Assembly: GCA_051294375.1 (NCBI GenBank)
Contig: CM119266.1
Coordinates: 644,240-708,239 of the forward strand
Length of the DNA stretch: 64,000 nt
Source of the DNA: Paraspadella gotoi
Taxonomy: Eukaryota; Chaetognatha
Direction: 5' to 3'
Below are positions 46,510-58,142 of the stretch, piece after piece; position 1 is the first letter of the stretch, and every line of letters begins with the position of its first letter. The position numbers and the translations under genes were made by a program. The notes beneath the pieces were generated by a model. That model saw only the letters and a program-made list of their open reading frames with translations, did no database searches and was not told the DNA's origin.

Positions 46510-46646
46510 CACTCTCTCTCTCTCTCTTCTTCTCTCTCTCTTCTCTCTTAATCCTCTCTCTCTCTCTCTCTCTCTCACTACATCACACAACAAAAACTCA
46601 CAGTGTCGGGATAGCGCTCTTCTCTCTCCTCTTCTCTTCGCTCTCT

Positions 46647-46719
<73 letters not shown>

Positions 46720-46725
46720 TTTATT
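46510..46725 (+). repeat. (CT)n microsatellite cluster
   Basis: Two (CT)n blocks separated by 'actacatcacacaacaaaaa'. From 46266 to 46500 and 46730 to 46980 the sequence is AT-rich with no supported gene. Confidence 0.93.
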
Positions 46726-47316
46726 TAAACCGAAATTCTTGGAGCCAAGAGGTCATCGCTCCGAGAGAATTTTCTCATTTGTCTCCTTATTCCCTTTTTC
46801 TCTTTTTTTTCTCTTTCGTATGTTTAACTCTTTCTTTCGAGTCGGTCTATTAGTACAAAGATCGTATTGAACAAGATATTTCTTCTTTTTATTCTCAATC
46901 ATCTTCTTTCTTTTATTCGTACTACATTCTTTGACTTTGGTTTCGTCTTTTTTTTATTTTTCTTTTTCTTTTTCTTTTTGGACGCGTCCCGAGATTTTCG
47001 TACAGGTCACTGTGATTTTGCTTTTGTTGACGTTGGCATGGAAACAAACCGACATGCGTAGGCAGAAGCATAAGCTGGGATTGACGTTGAGAGGGAAGAG
47101 CCATGGTTGAGTTAGAGATAAGTAGGGGAATCGAGAGTGTGGTGACCAGTCAGAGGTGAATTATAGGTGATTGGTTGAAAAGTGAAGAGAGAAGGGAAAA
47201 GCCATAAAGCAAAGGGAAAGATCGGAAAAATAGAAAAGAAAGGCAAAAGGGAAAAGCCAAAATAAAAAATAGAAAGAGCGGAATTAAGGGCAACGCGGCC
47301 AACAGGGCAAAAGGTG

Positions 47317-47720
47317 CTAAAATAGCGAAAATAGGGAAAAGGGGAAGTTTTCAAAGTGAGATGCGGGAAGGACAAGCAGGTTAAATCGGCGAAGCGAAGA
47401 CTCGTGGCTTAAGGCCCAAGGGACGTCAGAGGCACGACAGGCTGGTGATGGCAAGTTATCAAAACCGATTGACAGGCGATGAGGGTATGAGAAAGATTTC
47501 ATTAGTTCTAAACTTCTAGCGTTTGTGCTCACACTAAACACAGTCGGGAAAAAAATCCAAGCAGCTTGGGCTAAAGAAGAAAGCTTATCTTCCGAAAGCG
47601 AACGGAACTGCGTCGTACTGCCGCGTGTTGTGAAATGTTGTTGACGGAGAGATAAGGAAAATAGAGATGTGAGACAGAGACAATGATAGGAGGAGGGAGT
47701 TCGATTCACGAGGAACACCG
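47317..47720. CDS. Open frames on both strands, strand undecided
   Basis: The minus strand is open for 133 codons (47718-47317), beginning 'MFLVNRTPSSYHCLCLTSLF'. The plus strand is also open for 56 codons from about 47473 ('YEKDFISSKLLAFVLTLNTV' then 'GKKIQAAWAKEE') to TGA at 47641. The base composition is balanced and not repetitive, so a real exon is plausible. No splice site or domain decides the strand. Confidence 0.25.
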
Positions 47721-47777
47721 ATAGGACGAGTCGTTTCTGACAAAATTTTTAGCGTTCTCCCTTTCTAACCCGCTCTC

Positions 47778-47784
47778 TCTCTCT

Positions 47785-47828
<44 letters not shown>
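47778..47828 (+). repeat. (CT)n microsatellite
   Basis: Interrupted (CT)n. 47830-48700 is AT-rich with no supported gene, and a (GA)n tract lies at 48720-48814. Confidence 0.92.
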
Positions 47829-47830
<2 letters not shown>

Positions 47831-48924
47831 TAAAGCTTTTAACAACTTCCTCGACAGCAATAAAACAAGAGCACCAAATTTCTATCATCGTCTCTTTTCA
47901 AGAAAAGAAAAAGAGAAAGAAGAAAAGAAAAGAAAAGAAAAAAATAGAAAAAAATAAAAAAAAACCTTAAACAAAAAACGGAAAGAAATCTAAACAAAAA
48001 TTTTTTCTGCTTCGAAATTTTTTCGTGACAATCTTTATTAAAAATGAAAAAAAAAGACATTTAATTACATAGTTGTTAAAATAAAGAAAAAACGAGGAAC
48101 ATTTGACCCGACCCGGAGGATTCAATTGCCTTTTGAGTCCAGTCAAAGGTTAAAAAGGCTGAGAAATTTTAAAAACTTGTTCTCCCGTTTATCTTACGAG
48201 ATCAAAATTTGGTGAGAAAATGAGCGTGACATGGTTTTTTCAATTGTTGTTGTTTGTGGACATTTTAATTTTTCTTGCAAGCTTGATCATCTCCCCTAAT
48301 TTCATATTTCTCATTTGTTCTTCTCAATTTAGGTCAATGTAGCCGCGAACTCAACCTTAAAGTTTTTTTACAATCATTTAACTGAGAATCAATTTGAGTG
48401 TAAAGAAAAGAATGTTTTATGTAACAATTAATACTTCTTTGTATTGATAATTGAAGAAGTTTTTTGACCGCGTTCCACAATTTTATTTTCTTACTTGTTT
48501 TCTTTTTATCTGAATAATGAACAAAAAGGGATAAAAAGATTACAAATCTTAACATTAATTTTTTTTGTTAGAATCGAGAATATTTATACACACACAAAAG
48601 AGCGAGTCTTTGTGGATGATAAAAATGCTAGAATAATATGAATATAAAACAATTCTCTAGGTAGAACGGCGGAAATGTATAGCGACAGGAACATCCGTAG
48701 TACCGAGAAGATAGAAACACAGAGAGAGAGGAGAGGAGACGAGAGAGAGAGCAAGATGAGAGAGGAATTAGAGAGAGATGATGAGAGGGATTGGAGAGAG
48801 AGAGAGAGAGAGAGACGGAGAATCTTCTGGTCGGCGGTTACTTAAAGACCTTCCTAGGGGACCCATTATGCAAAAAAGTGGAACCTTAAAAATTATATAA
48901 ATATTTAGTATTTACCGCGAAAAC

Positions 48925-49280
48925 AGGCGATGATTCGTTTGTGTCAGGCGTATGATTTCGTTTGTCAGCGGATGATTTTCGTTGTCAGTGCGATGAGTTT
49001 CGTTTCGTCAGCGATGATTTCGTTTGTAGGCGATGATTTCGTTCGTCAGGGCGATGATTCGGTCAGGCGATTGATTTCGTTTGTCAGACGATGATTTCGT
49101 TCGGTCAGGCCGATGATTTCTGTTTGGGTCAGGCGAGATTTCGTTTGCTTCAGGCGATGATTCTTCGTTTGTCAGGCGATGATTTCGTTTGTCAGGCGAT
49201 ATTTTCGTTCGTCAGGCGGATGATTTTGTTTGTCAGGCAATATTTCGTTCGTCAGGCGATGATTTCGTTCGATCAGGCCT
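48925..49280 (+). repeat. 20-bp tandem repeat TTCGTTTGTCAGGCGATGAT, ~18 units
   Basis: Unit 'ttcgtttgtcaggcgatgat' with frequent one-base changes. The frame 49091-49354 is a repeat translation. The array ends at single-copy AT-rich sequence (49290-49640). Confidence 0.93.
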
Positions 49281-49642
49281 CTGAAATTCTCGCCCGATGG
49301 TTTACTAATTATTTTATTTCAACAATAATTATTTGTTTACCTTTGTATACTTGACATACTTAATACTGAATTGCGCATACAAAAAATTAATTGAGCAAAC
49401 AATTAGTTAATTAATTAATATACAATAATTAATTAGGTTGATTAATTATTTTTTTATAATTAATCGTCTTTAGGCGACTTCATCAGATTAAGTTTTTTTC
49501 CAACGTCGTTCTTTGTCTTCGTCGTCTTTTCGTTAATGTAATAATTCAATAATTAATAAATAACAATCAGTTAATAATTAATTTAAATAGTTAATTTATT
49601 TTTAAAACATTTGATCTAAGTAACTTCTTGGACAATATATAG

Positions 49643-49863
49643 GGTTGGGACCGACGGACCTGACAAAAGTGAATTATAGAGCCGGAATTTCTGCTATAAT
49701 CAGATCCGGCTTAAACATTCAAGAAAAGTTTATGAACATCAATCACTCGGGAGCCAATTTTCAAAAGGCGAAACGAAAATATTCTTATCTCGTAACAAAA
49801 CCACAGATCAAATTCGTGAAAAAATCTTCACAATTTCTAAACGGATCAATGCGATTCGTTTGA
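49643..49863 (+). CDS. Candidate terminal exon, product unknown
   Basis: A frame of 73 codons begins after an AG at 49641-49642 ('acaatatatag') and reads 'GPTDLTKVNYRAGISAIIRS', later 'KRKYSYLVTKPQIKFVKKSS', to TGA at 49861. It is Lys-rich and basic, with no recognised domain. Its first 25 bases resemble the 'ggggtgggacc...gacaaaa' motif of the palindrome at 431-458, so it could also belong to an element. It lies 310 bp upstream of the METTL27-like gene. Confidence 0.35.
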
Positions 49864-50173
49864 AGCGGCCCTGTCGAAGCAATTACTTAAATTTAATTAA
49901 GAGAAAAATGTTTTAATAATGTTCGTTTTCGATAGAAGATTTTTTTTCAAATATCCATTTTTGATAATTATTTAAAGTTTATATTTGATTCTAAAATTAT
50001 TTGTTTGTTGTTGACCTTAAACCTTATGTCTATTTCTTGTAACACCTAACTGACTCGCTTTAATTATGAAAATAAATCAAAAATTCTTTTAAATAAAAAA
50101 AGTTTTGTTTTGTATATTTTCTTTTTCTAACTGACACCCGCTAATTTTTCCATTTTGAAGTCGACTTTGAACG

Positions 50174-50299
50174 ATGCTTCGCTCGATCCCCCAAATCACA
50201 CTGCGAACCAACTCGTCGGCCGAGTCGACGATCCGAAAAGTAAGTCCATCTCTTTACTAGACCATTTATTTGTATCTTTTAATTAATTCGCTCTCTCTC

Positions 50300-50374
<75 letters not shown>

Positions 50375-51816
50375 CCCCTTTCCCGTCCGCAGAATAAATT
50401 CCTCCGCCAGAATCCCAGATTTTTCAAAGAGAATGGGAAGCGAGAATTTCGCAAAAGGTTTATCAAATGTGGAATGGGTTGGACTATTGAGAACGACATG
50501 GGTCTCAGCCGGTTACAATGTGACTTAGTCGAGCTTTCGGGCAAAACATACTATCATTGTGAAAGGAATTTTCAAATTTTACGAAATACATCGAAGATTA
50601 ATATTTATTATGTTTAATTTTAAAAAATTTACTGCACTTTACGCAATTACTAAAATAAATATATTAAAATGTATTGATAACGAATTCCTTTGCCCATTGA
50701 CCAGGGGGCGCTCTGGACGTCGAGTACGTGGTTCGCTCAACTTGGACAAGGTCCGCCCGAATCGGACATATGCTGCTCCGGCACTGGGCTCGTGGGTGCG
50801 TTGCTCAAGCGCAACGGGTTCGTCAATGTGGATGGACTCGATTCTCTCTGCGGTAAGACAAAGAGGTAAAGTTGCTCGCAACGATTGAAAGTTCTCTCTG
50901 CGTTATATGTTTAGTATTCTTAGTATGTATTAAATTAGTAATAAGTTTCTTATTTATGTAAAATTATGAATTGTTTAATTCGCCGGTGCCTTCTACCAGA
51001 TAAATCATTTTCTCGTATTTTTCGTTGGCATCAGGAAATTTTAGAGGCACGCGGACAAGCAAAGGAAAATCTACAAGAATTACTATTGTGCCAGTTCGGT
51101 AGCAATCCGCCCAGTCCCATTGCGGCCTGGTTAAATGCAACTTTGAGATTAACGCGTAAACCAAAATATTTCAACATTTTTGTCCTTTGCGTTAAGGTCA
51201 GCTACGACTCGTGGTCACCGTGTCGGGCAGTTTTCGCGACGGCCTTTGGATTGCGACGCTTTGAGAGATTTGTTTGCGACTCTTAAAGGTCGCGAGGTTA
51301 CGTCTCAACGCCTATTGCGGGGAAAACCTGCGCAGGAAGTTGCCCGCATTTTAGGTTAATTGTTGTTAAGGTGTGACGTTAAATATAAAAATTATTCATT
51401 CATTAATAATAAGCAATCTTGCCCTGACTTTGAACAGCTTTTGGTGGTTTAAGGCCTCCATCACTCTTACACGGATAATGACATTAGCAGGTCCCTGCAG
51501 CTTTCAATCAAACAACCATGGATCTTAGTTCATTTTAAGTTTTGTTTAACTTTTCAACAAATTTTGATGCAATTTTTTGATACTATTTTTATGCCAAATT
51601 TTACGCTAAATCTGATTCTAATTTAAATCTCCCCACTTTATCTCCTCTCTCCATCTCTCAGGCAAAATTTTGACCCGTACTGTCGCGCCCTTTGTGAAGG
51701 CGAAGAAATGGCGTTTGGTGTGACGAACACGTCAATCCCGATCACTTCTCAATTGAACATCGCGGACTCGTTACAAGTGCTTGATCGCAAAAGCGATGGC
51801 GGAGTGTCCGTACAAG
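50174..51816 (+). CDS. METTL27-like (WBSCR27) SAM-dependent methyltransferase
   Basis: Six exons: 50174-50239 (ATG start), 50393 to an undetermined donor, 50705-50852, 51035-51129, 51197-51288 and 51662-51816. All edges listed are GT/AG. Exon 2 has 'ISQKVYQMWNGLDY' and, after one indel, 'ENDMG', like the N-terminal Y-x-x-W...Y-x-x-D-M region of METTL27. Exon 3 carries class I methyltransferase motif I, 'DICCSGTGLVGALLKRNGFV' then 'NVDGLDSLC'. Exon 4 reads 'EARGQAKENLQELLLCQFGS', and exon 5 'VSGSFRDG' then 'LDCDALRDLFATLK' with indels. Exon 5 joins exon 6 in phase ('KGKILTRTV'). Several one-base shifts are needed; given the noisy consensus I favour sequence error over a pseudogene. The family usually has about 245 residues; its substrate is unknown to me. 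Downstream exons are uncertain. Confidence 0.6.
50291..50374 (+). repeat. (CT)n in METTL27-like intron 1
   Basis: About 40 CT units directly followed by 'cctccccctttcccgtccgcag', the acceptor of exon 2. Confidence 0.97.
51381..51515 (-). mobile_element. Dispersed repeat R1, copy b
   Basis: 'cattaataataagcaatctt', 'ttggtggtttaaggcctcca' and 'tcactcttac' match copy a at 25755-25880. It lies inside the last assigned intron of the METTL27-like gene (51289-51661). Confidence 0.75.
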
Positions 51817-52333
51817 GTAAATAGGAAAGAAAAAAGAAGAAAAAGCCTCGGTCGCTTGTGTCTATTTTTTTTTGTTTTCGTATTGTTTACGGTTTCAAGT
51901 TTGAGTTTTGATTATTATTGATTCTTTGTCACAATGACGGACATCAAAGGATCATTTGATGGTTCGATTAATTGAATTTATGTATGGGGAAGAAGAGTTT
52001 AGCGTTTCGATCTTAACGGCAAATTAGGCAAAAACTTTAGGCATAGTAGGCATAGTAGGCAGTGTTATAAACCGTTGTGTTAGCCTGTTTTCATACTCGG
52101 AGATTACCTGTTGCTTGTTTCGTGCTCTTGCCTGTGCGTAGCGGAATTAGAATTCTACATTAAAAAAATTTAACGTATTGCACCTATTTTTTTAAAAAGG
52201 CTTTTTAATTGATTATATTATTATTATTAGTATTAGTCGATATATTTTATTAAAAACGAATTTGTAAACGTCAATGACTCAAAACACTCTTCTTAGGACG
52301 TTAATAATATTTGTCAACCTTCCTTCCTCCCAG

Positions 52334-52563
52334 AGTCGGCCGATCTGAAACCACCGCTGTCGAGGGCCTGCGTCTCTCGGGACATGGATCAAAGGTTGCG
52401 AGAAGTCCGAAGGTCGAGGAGCTCACTCGCTCGATGTGGGTCGCAGATTATCTCCGGCTTCTTTTAAGAATCGGGGCAATGAGAGCAAAATCCTCGTTCG
52501 TTAGGAGAAAGGAGCGGAGAGGAATTATAGTGAGCGAGGCTCAGGCACAGGGTTTTCGATAGC
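52334..52563 (+). CDS. Candidate downstream exon, ambiguous frame
   Basis: An acceptor 'ccttcctcccag' ends at 52333 and GC-richer sequence follows. One frame reads 'SADLKPPLSRACVSRDMDQR' and stops near 52464. Another reads 'SETTAVEGLRLSGHGSKVAR' on to TAG at 52560. It could be a 3' exon of the METTL27-like gene or of a neighbour. Splicing to 51816 is not checked by phase. Confidence 0.3.
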
Positions 52564-52595
52564 ATAGTTATGAAAACATTAATTAATGATATCAT

Positions 52596-52732
52596 TACAA
52601 TATTTATTTATTTATTTATCTATTTATTTTATTTATTTTATTTATTATCTTATTTATTTATTTATTTATTTATTTTATTTATTTATTTATTTATTATTTT
52701 ATTTATTTATTTATTTATTTATTTATTTCCTT
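52596..52732 (+). repeat. (TTTA)n microsatellite
   Basis: ATTT units with a few interruptions. 52733-53130 is AT-rich without a supported gene. Confidence 0.95.
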
Positions 52733-53142
52733 AGAAGTAATTATTTCTACTTTAATTCGGAATTCTCATTAGTTTGTAAATCAATGGGTAAATTATTTAT
52801 ATGATAGACTTCGAAATCGATCGAGCGATCAGCATTCAAAAGCCCGTAATTTGGTCGATACGCCGGGCGAATCTGATAGTGACTGGCTGTTATTTTTATT
52901 TTTACTTCAGGCGTAACAGAGTTGACAATGATTCTCTTCATAAATTGCCAATGAAAAAGAATGATTATAGGAGGTAAGTTAATTTACAGAATGAAAGAGT
53001 AAATAGAATTTATTAGAATGATATATACTTTACTAAAAAGATGAGCACTTAAAATGAAAACTAAAAGCAAGGGATAAAGAAAGATATAGCAAAAAGAAAG
53101 AAATAAATAATCCATTTTCCCTCCCCCCCCTCATTTTCCCAG

Positions 53143-53356
53143 CCTTCTCGATCGCCGCCGTCGTCTCGGCCCCTTGAAACCAACGCTACTTCCGTTCGCC
53201 GGACTCCAACTCACTTGCGTCGGTTTCACGCCTTCCGGTCACGTGTGTTTTTCACCGCGCGCGTTCACGAGGACGACGCAACCGAAACGTTCGACGAGGA
53301 AGACGAAGTCGTCGGCTGCGCGGTTGGAGCAGGGTCCGATGGGAACTCCTCATTGA
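53143..53356 (+). CDS. Candidate exon, GC-rich, ambiguous frame
   Basis: An acceptor-like 'cattttcccag' ends at 53142 and GC-rich sequence follows. One frame ends with an acidic string, 'DDATETFDEEDEVVGCAVGA', before a stop at 53362. Another frame (53174-53356) is basic. A CAC GTC-rich piece and a (GAC)n tract (53388-53420) follow. No domain; strand and frame uncertain. Confidence 0.25.
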
Positions 53357-53708
53357 CCACGTCATAACTGGTAGGCGTTGTCGGCGACGACGAGACGACG
53401 ACGACGACGACGACGACGACGATTGCCTGAGTTCTCGAGTTCTACTTCGACGTTTCAGCGAAGAGAAGAATTGATTGAGAGATCGATGAAGCTCCAAGTT
53501 TTCGTCAAGTTTGAAAAAGTACTTCAGAATGTTAAAGGTTTAGAACCTTAAGCAACTTTGTGTTAATATTTTATTGCTACACTCGTAATTTTTGTTTGCA
53601 CTGGCAAATTTGAGTTTTATTTATTTCGATTAAAGACGTTTTTTAGATGGCTTAACTTTTTTTTCGTTTACTTATAAATCTTTTGCGGACTGTTAATTTT
53701 GCTTTTCT

Positions 53709-53823
53709 TCTCTCTCTTCACTCTTTCTCTCTTTCTCTCCTCTCTCCTCTCTCTCTCTCTCTCTCTTCTCTCCCTCTCTTCTCTCTCTCTCTTCTTCTCT
53801 TCTCCTCTTTCTCGTCTCTCTCC
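53709..53823 (+). repeat. (CT)n microsatellite
   Basis: Interrupted (CT)n; 53824-53930 is single-copy filler. Confidence 0.92.
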
Positions 53824-53937
53824 ATTTTCCGCCACGGTTTGATTTAATGGCTAGCTAGGGTCCTTCTTTCGACACCGAAAAACAACGAAAAGAAACTTTA
53901 AATTTGAAAATGTTCTTTACCAATCTCCTCTCTCTCT

Positions 53938-54055
53938 TAAAAGGATTAAAGTGAGAAAGAGAATAAAAGGATTAAAGTGAGAAAGAGAATTAAAGGTTTA
54001 AAGTGAGAAAGAGAATAAAAGGAATAAAGTGAGAAAGAGAATAAAAGGATTAAAG
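53938..54055 (+). repeat. 26-bp repeat family, ~4 units
   Basis: The same AAAGGATTAAAGTGAGAAAG unit as 42690-42960. It forms the left edge of the duplicated block. Confidence 0.9.
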
Positions 54056-54835
54056 CGGCGGAAAGGAAAGAGGAAGAGAAGAGACACTGCCACGCCCACT
54101 GGGCGGGTGGGGAGAAAGAAGATGAAGCGAGAAAAGGAAAAAAGAGAAAGATGAAAAGGTTGAAGGGTGAATAAAGAAATGTAAGAAAAAAAAGGGGAAG
54201 AAAAGAGAATGAAAAGGAGGACGGGAAAGAAGAAAGATAAGGAAGAAAGGTAGGAATGATCGAGAAAGAAAAGTATGAATATTAAGAGGGACTGATAGTG
54301 ATAAAGAGATAGACCGAAGCCAAAACGTCACACCCAATTTTGAGTTTTTCCAAAACCGAAGACGCTAGAAAGAAGTCATAACTCGTTTACGAAACCCGAA
54401 TTCTCTGCGACTCGATATTCCGTTTATATATCATTTTGAATAAAAATTGAGTCAAAAGAATTACATAAGAAGCAAACTTATTTGTTATATCATATCCCGA
54501 TAGTTAGTGGACTATCAAATCTGTAACTGTCTGGGTATAACATGAATTTAATGAGCAGAGTCAAAGGGATTAATGATACTTTTATTTAAGGGAACATTTG
54601 TTTTAAAAAACGAATTCCCAAAGTAAAATATCTTGAGTCTCTTCCCACTGTTTTTTTTTCTTCGGGCTCTTAATTAAAACTCTCTCCCTCTCTCTCACTC
54701 TAAAACTTATTCTCGATGAACCTTACCCCTTTTAAAAATTCCACTGAAGCGCCTCACCCTTTTATCTCGACCGGGCGAGGTCCGCGCCCGCGGGTGAGGC
54801 GCCTGACCTTACCCAGGCTGATTAATGGACCGAAA

Positions 54836-54860
54836 NNNNNNNNNNNNNNNNNNNNNNNNN
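54836..54860. other. Assembly gap, 25 N (probably near zero length)
   Basis: In copy 1 the sequence across the equivalent point (45575-45590) is continuous, so little or nothing may be missing here. Confidence 0.9.
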
Positions 54861-54879
54861 GAAAGAAGTTTTAGAGAGA

Positions 54880-57290
54880 AAAGACCTAAAAACACGAGAG
54901 AGAAGAGAGAGAGAAGTCACGAGGCGCGTCACGAGTCTGGACGAGCACATCGTCACGAGTCACGACGGAAGAACATATCCAATTTCATAATATATCTTAA
55001 TTTTAGCGGTTTGACTTTCGAATGGTTTCATCGGGAGGGATGAGGGAAAAAACTAAGGGAAAAGACGACCATCAGAGTCACGACGTCAAACGAGTCACGA
55101 GTCACGAGGTCACGTCACGAGTTCACGACGGTAAGAACATTATTCAATTTCAAATATTCTTAATTTTAGCAGTTTGACTTTCGAATGGTTCATCGGGGGG
55201 GATGGAGAGGGGTAAAAAAACTAAGGGAAAAGACGACCCATCACGAGTTCACGACGTCACGCAGTCACGGTCACGTAGTCACGTCACGCAGTCACGACGG
55301 AAGAACATATCCACCTATTCAAATTATTTCTTAATTTTAGCGTGACTTGTCGAATGGTCATCGGTAGGGATGATGGATAAAAACTTAAGAAAAGACGACC
55401 ATCACGAGTGCAACGACGTCACGAGTCACGAGTACACAGTACGATCACGAGTCACGACGGAAAGAACGATAATCCAATATTCAAATATTTTTAATTTTGC
55501 GTTTGACTTTAGATTCGAAGGTCATCGGGAGGATGAGGGAAAAACTAACGGGGAAAGACGACCATCACGAGTCACGACGGTCAGAGTCACCGAGTCACGA
55601 GTCACGTCACGCAGTTCACGTACGGAAGAAACATATCCAATTTTCAAATTAAATTTCTTAATTTTAGCGTTGACTTTCGAATGGCTTCGCAATCGAGCGG
55701 GAGAAGGGATGAGGAAAAACTGAAGAGAAGACGACCATTCACGAGTCTACGAACGTCACGGCAGTCTACGAGTTCACGAGTCACGTCACGGAGAGAGTCC
55801 GCGGAAAAGTAACATTATCCAATTCAATATTTCTTAATTTTCAGCGTTTGACAATTGTCGAATGCGTTCATCGGGGAGGATGAGCGGGAAAAAACTAAGC
55901 GGAAAGACGACCATCACCGAGTCACGACGTCACGCAGTCACGAGTCACGAGTCACGTCACGAGTCACGCGGAGAGAACATATCCAATTTTTTCAAATATT
56001 TATTCTTAATTTTTTAGCGTTTGACTTTCGAATGGTTCATCGGGAGGGATGAGGGAAAAAACTAAGGAAGACGACCATCACGAGTCACGACGTCACGAGT
56101 CACGAGTTCACGTCACGAGCACGACGGAAGAACATATCCAATTTCAAATAATTCTTAATGTTAGCGTTGTGAACTTGATCGAATGGGATTCGCTCGAGGG
56201 GGAGAGATAGAGGCGAAAAACGTGAGAAGGGAAAAGAACGAGACCAGTCAGGAGATGCACGAGCGTCACGAGATCACGAGGCATGACGATCAGACGTCAC
56301 GGAGTCACGATCGGAAGAACATATCCAATTTCAAAGATATATCTTAATTTTTTAGGTTTTGATTGAGATCGAATGGTTCATCGGAGAGGGTATGCCGGAA
56401 AAACTTAAGGAGAAAGACGACCATCACGAGTCACGAACGTCACGAGTCACGAGCACGCAGTCACGTCACTGTCACGACCGGGAAGAAGACATATCCAATT
56501 TCAAAATATATCTTAATTTAGCGTGTGTGACTTTCGAACATGGTTCTCGGGAGGATTCTGGGAAAAACTAAGGGAAAGACGACCATCACGAGTCACTCGA
56601 CTCACGAGTCACGAGTGCAACTGAAGTCACGTCACGAGCTCACGACGCGGAAAGAACATATCCGATATTCAGATATAATCTTAAATTTAGCGTTTGACTT
56701 TCGAATTGGTTCCATCGGGAGAGGGGAGAATGGCGGGAAAAACTAAAGGGAAGGACGACCATCAGCGAGTCACGACGTGCAGCGAAGAGTCACGAAGTAC
56801 GTTTCACGAGAAGTCACGACGGAAGTGAAACATATCCAATTTTCCAAGAGGTAATAATCTAATTTGGTTTGACTATCGAATGGTTTCATCTGGGAGGATG
56901 AGGGAAAAGACTAGGAGAAAGACGACCATCACGAGTCAACGACGTCACGAGTACACGGAGTCACGAGTCACGTCACGATGTCACGCGGGAAGAAACATAT
57001 CACAATTTCAAATATTTCTTTAATTTTAGCGTAATCTAGACTGTGATCGTATATGGTTCATCGGGATGGATGAGGGAAAAACTAAGGAAAACGGACGCAT
57101 CACGATCACGACGTCACGAGGTCACGCGAAGTCACGAGTCACGTCACCGAGTCGCGACGGAAGAGAACATATCCAATTTCAAATTATTTCTTAATTTAGC
57201 GTCTGACTTTCGAATGCCGGTTCATCGGGGAGGGATGAGGGAAAAACTAAGGGAGAAGACGACCATCACGAGTCGACCGACGTCAAAAGA
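54880..57290 (+). repeat. ~149-bp satellite array, ~16 copies
   Basis: Each monomer has an AT-rich half ('catatccaatttcaaatatt', 'cttaattttagcgtttgact', 'ttcgaatggttcatcggga'), then 'gacgaccatcacgag' and a run of TCACGA/GTCACG units. TCACGTCA occurs in most monomers. Indels are very frequent. Frames across it are repeat translations. Confidence 0.96.
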
Positions 57291-57878
57291 AATTTAAAGA
57301 ACAAATCAATTGGACGAGAGAAGAGAACGGACTTTGGGGGGAAAGGTTGGAAGCCAGAGAGAGGGATACGAAAGAGGAAGAGAAAAAAACGAGAAGCAAA
57401 AAAAAAAAAACAAGACAAAAAAACGAGAAGCAAGAAAGAAGCGAGCGAAGCCTCTTCGAGTCCATTAGGGCGTGCGAATCGTGTTAGGGTTGACGAAAAA
57501 AAGGGACGGCCTGGGATGTCGGGCCGTTTGCGTAACAAACCGCCGTGAAGATTAAATCGGGAAACATTTCGATGCGAAGAGCAAACAGCAAAAGCCAGGT
57601 GCAAGGCAAAGAATAAAGCATGCTCCCGCATTTGATCCGCCAATTATTATGGTTAAGACATGCAGCCAGGGATTCTCAAGCTTTGCATGTCTACATTTAA
57701 TACGGTCACATATAAAATTCGTGACGAAATGGAATTCACGAGGGAATGGTCATTCAGTCATAACAATGCAGTAAATCTTTGAATGTATTAGAGAGACGTG
57801 ATACATCGAGAAATACATTATAGTATCAGTACTCACAAAAAAAAAGAAGCTTTTATTTTATATGTAAACATTCTGTTT

Positions 57879-58142
57879 TCAATTAGGACTTAAGCTCTGA
57901 CGAAAAAAGTCAAAGGTTTTTTTTAAATATATTTTCTTTGATTCCCGGTCAATGTAGAATGATGGCCAATATTGCCTATCTTTAAGTTTCAAAAAAAAAT
58001 CCGGACCATAAATTACTAGAAATATTAACCAAAAATCTTCGGAATATCCACCCCCTTCTTGGAGATTTTCGCGCGCCATATAAGGATTTTTTTCGTCTGG
58101 ACTGCCCGGTTGAAGACTCTTAGAATTCCGATCGCTGAGCAT
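57879..58142 (-). CDS. Small ORF, 87 codons, product unknown
   Basis: ATG at 58142 opens a single uninterrupted frame to TGA at 57879. It reads 'MLSDRNSKSLQPGSPDEKNP' at the start and 'KLKDRQYWPSFYIDRESKKI' later. A hydrophobic, aromatic middle ('FWLIFLVIYGPDFFLKL') lies between charged ends. Amino-acid composition is diverse despite AT-rich DNA. No splice sites are needed. No family is recognised. 57300-57870 has no other supported gene. Confidence 0.4.
   Translation of the reverse strand: MLSDRNSKSLQPGSPDEKNPYMARENLQEGGGYSEDFWLIFLVIYGPDFFLKLKDRQYWPSFYIDRESKKIYLKKTFDFFRQSLSPN

Larger units (their letters stand above)
53938..54885 (+). repeat. Segmental duplication, copy 2
   Basis: Counterpart of 44530-45600, same orientation, about 120 bp shorter through many small deletions. 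Its right end abuts the 149-bp satellite, whereas copy 1 abuts poly(A). Confidence 0.85.

Noticed and set aside
46995-47060. String GHCDFAFVDV resembling an RRM RNP1 motif
   Set aside because: Only one motif is visible, with frame breaks right after it and no RNP2 or domain context.
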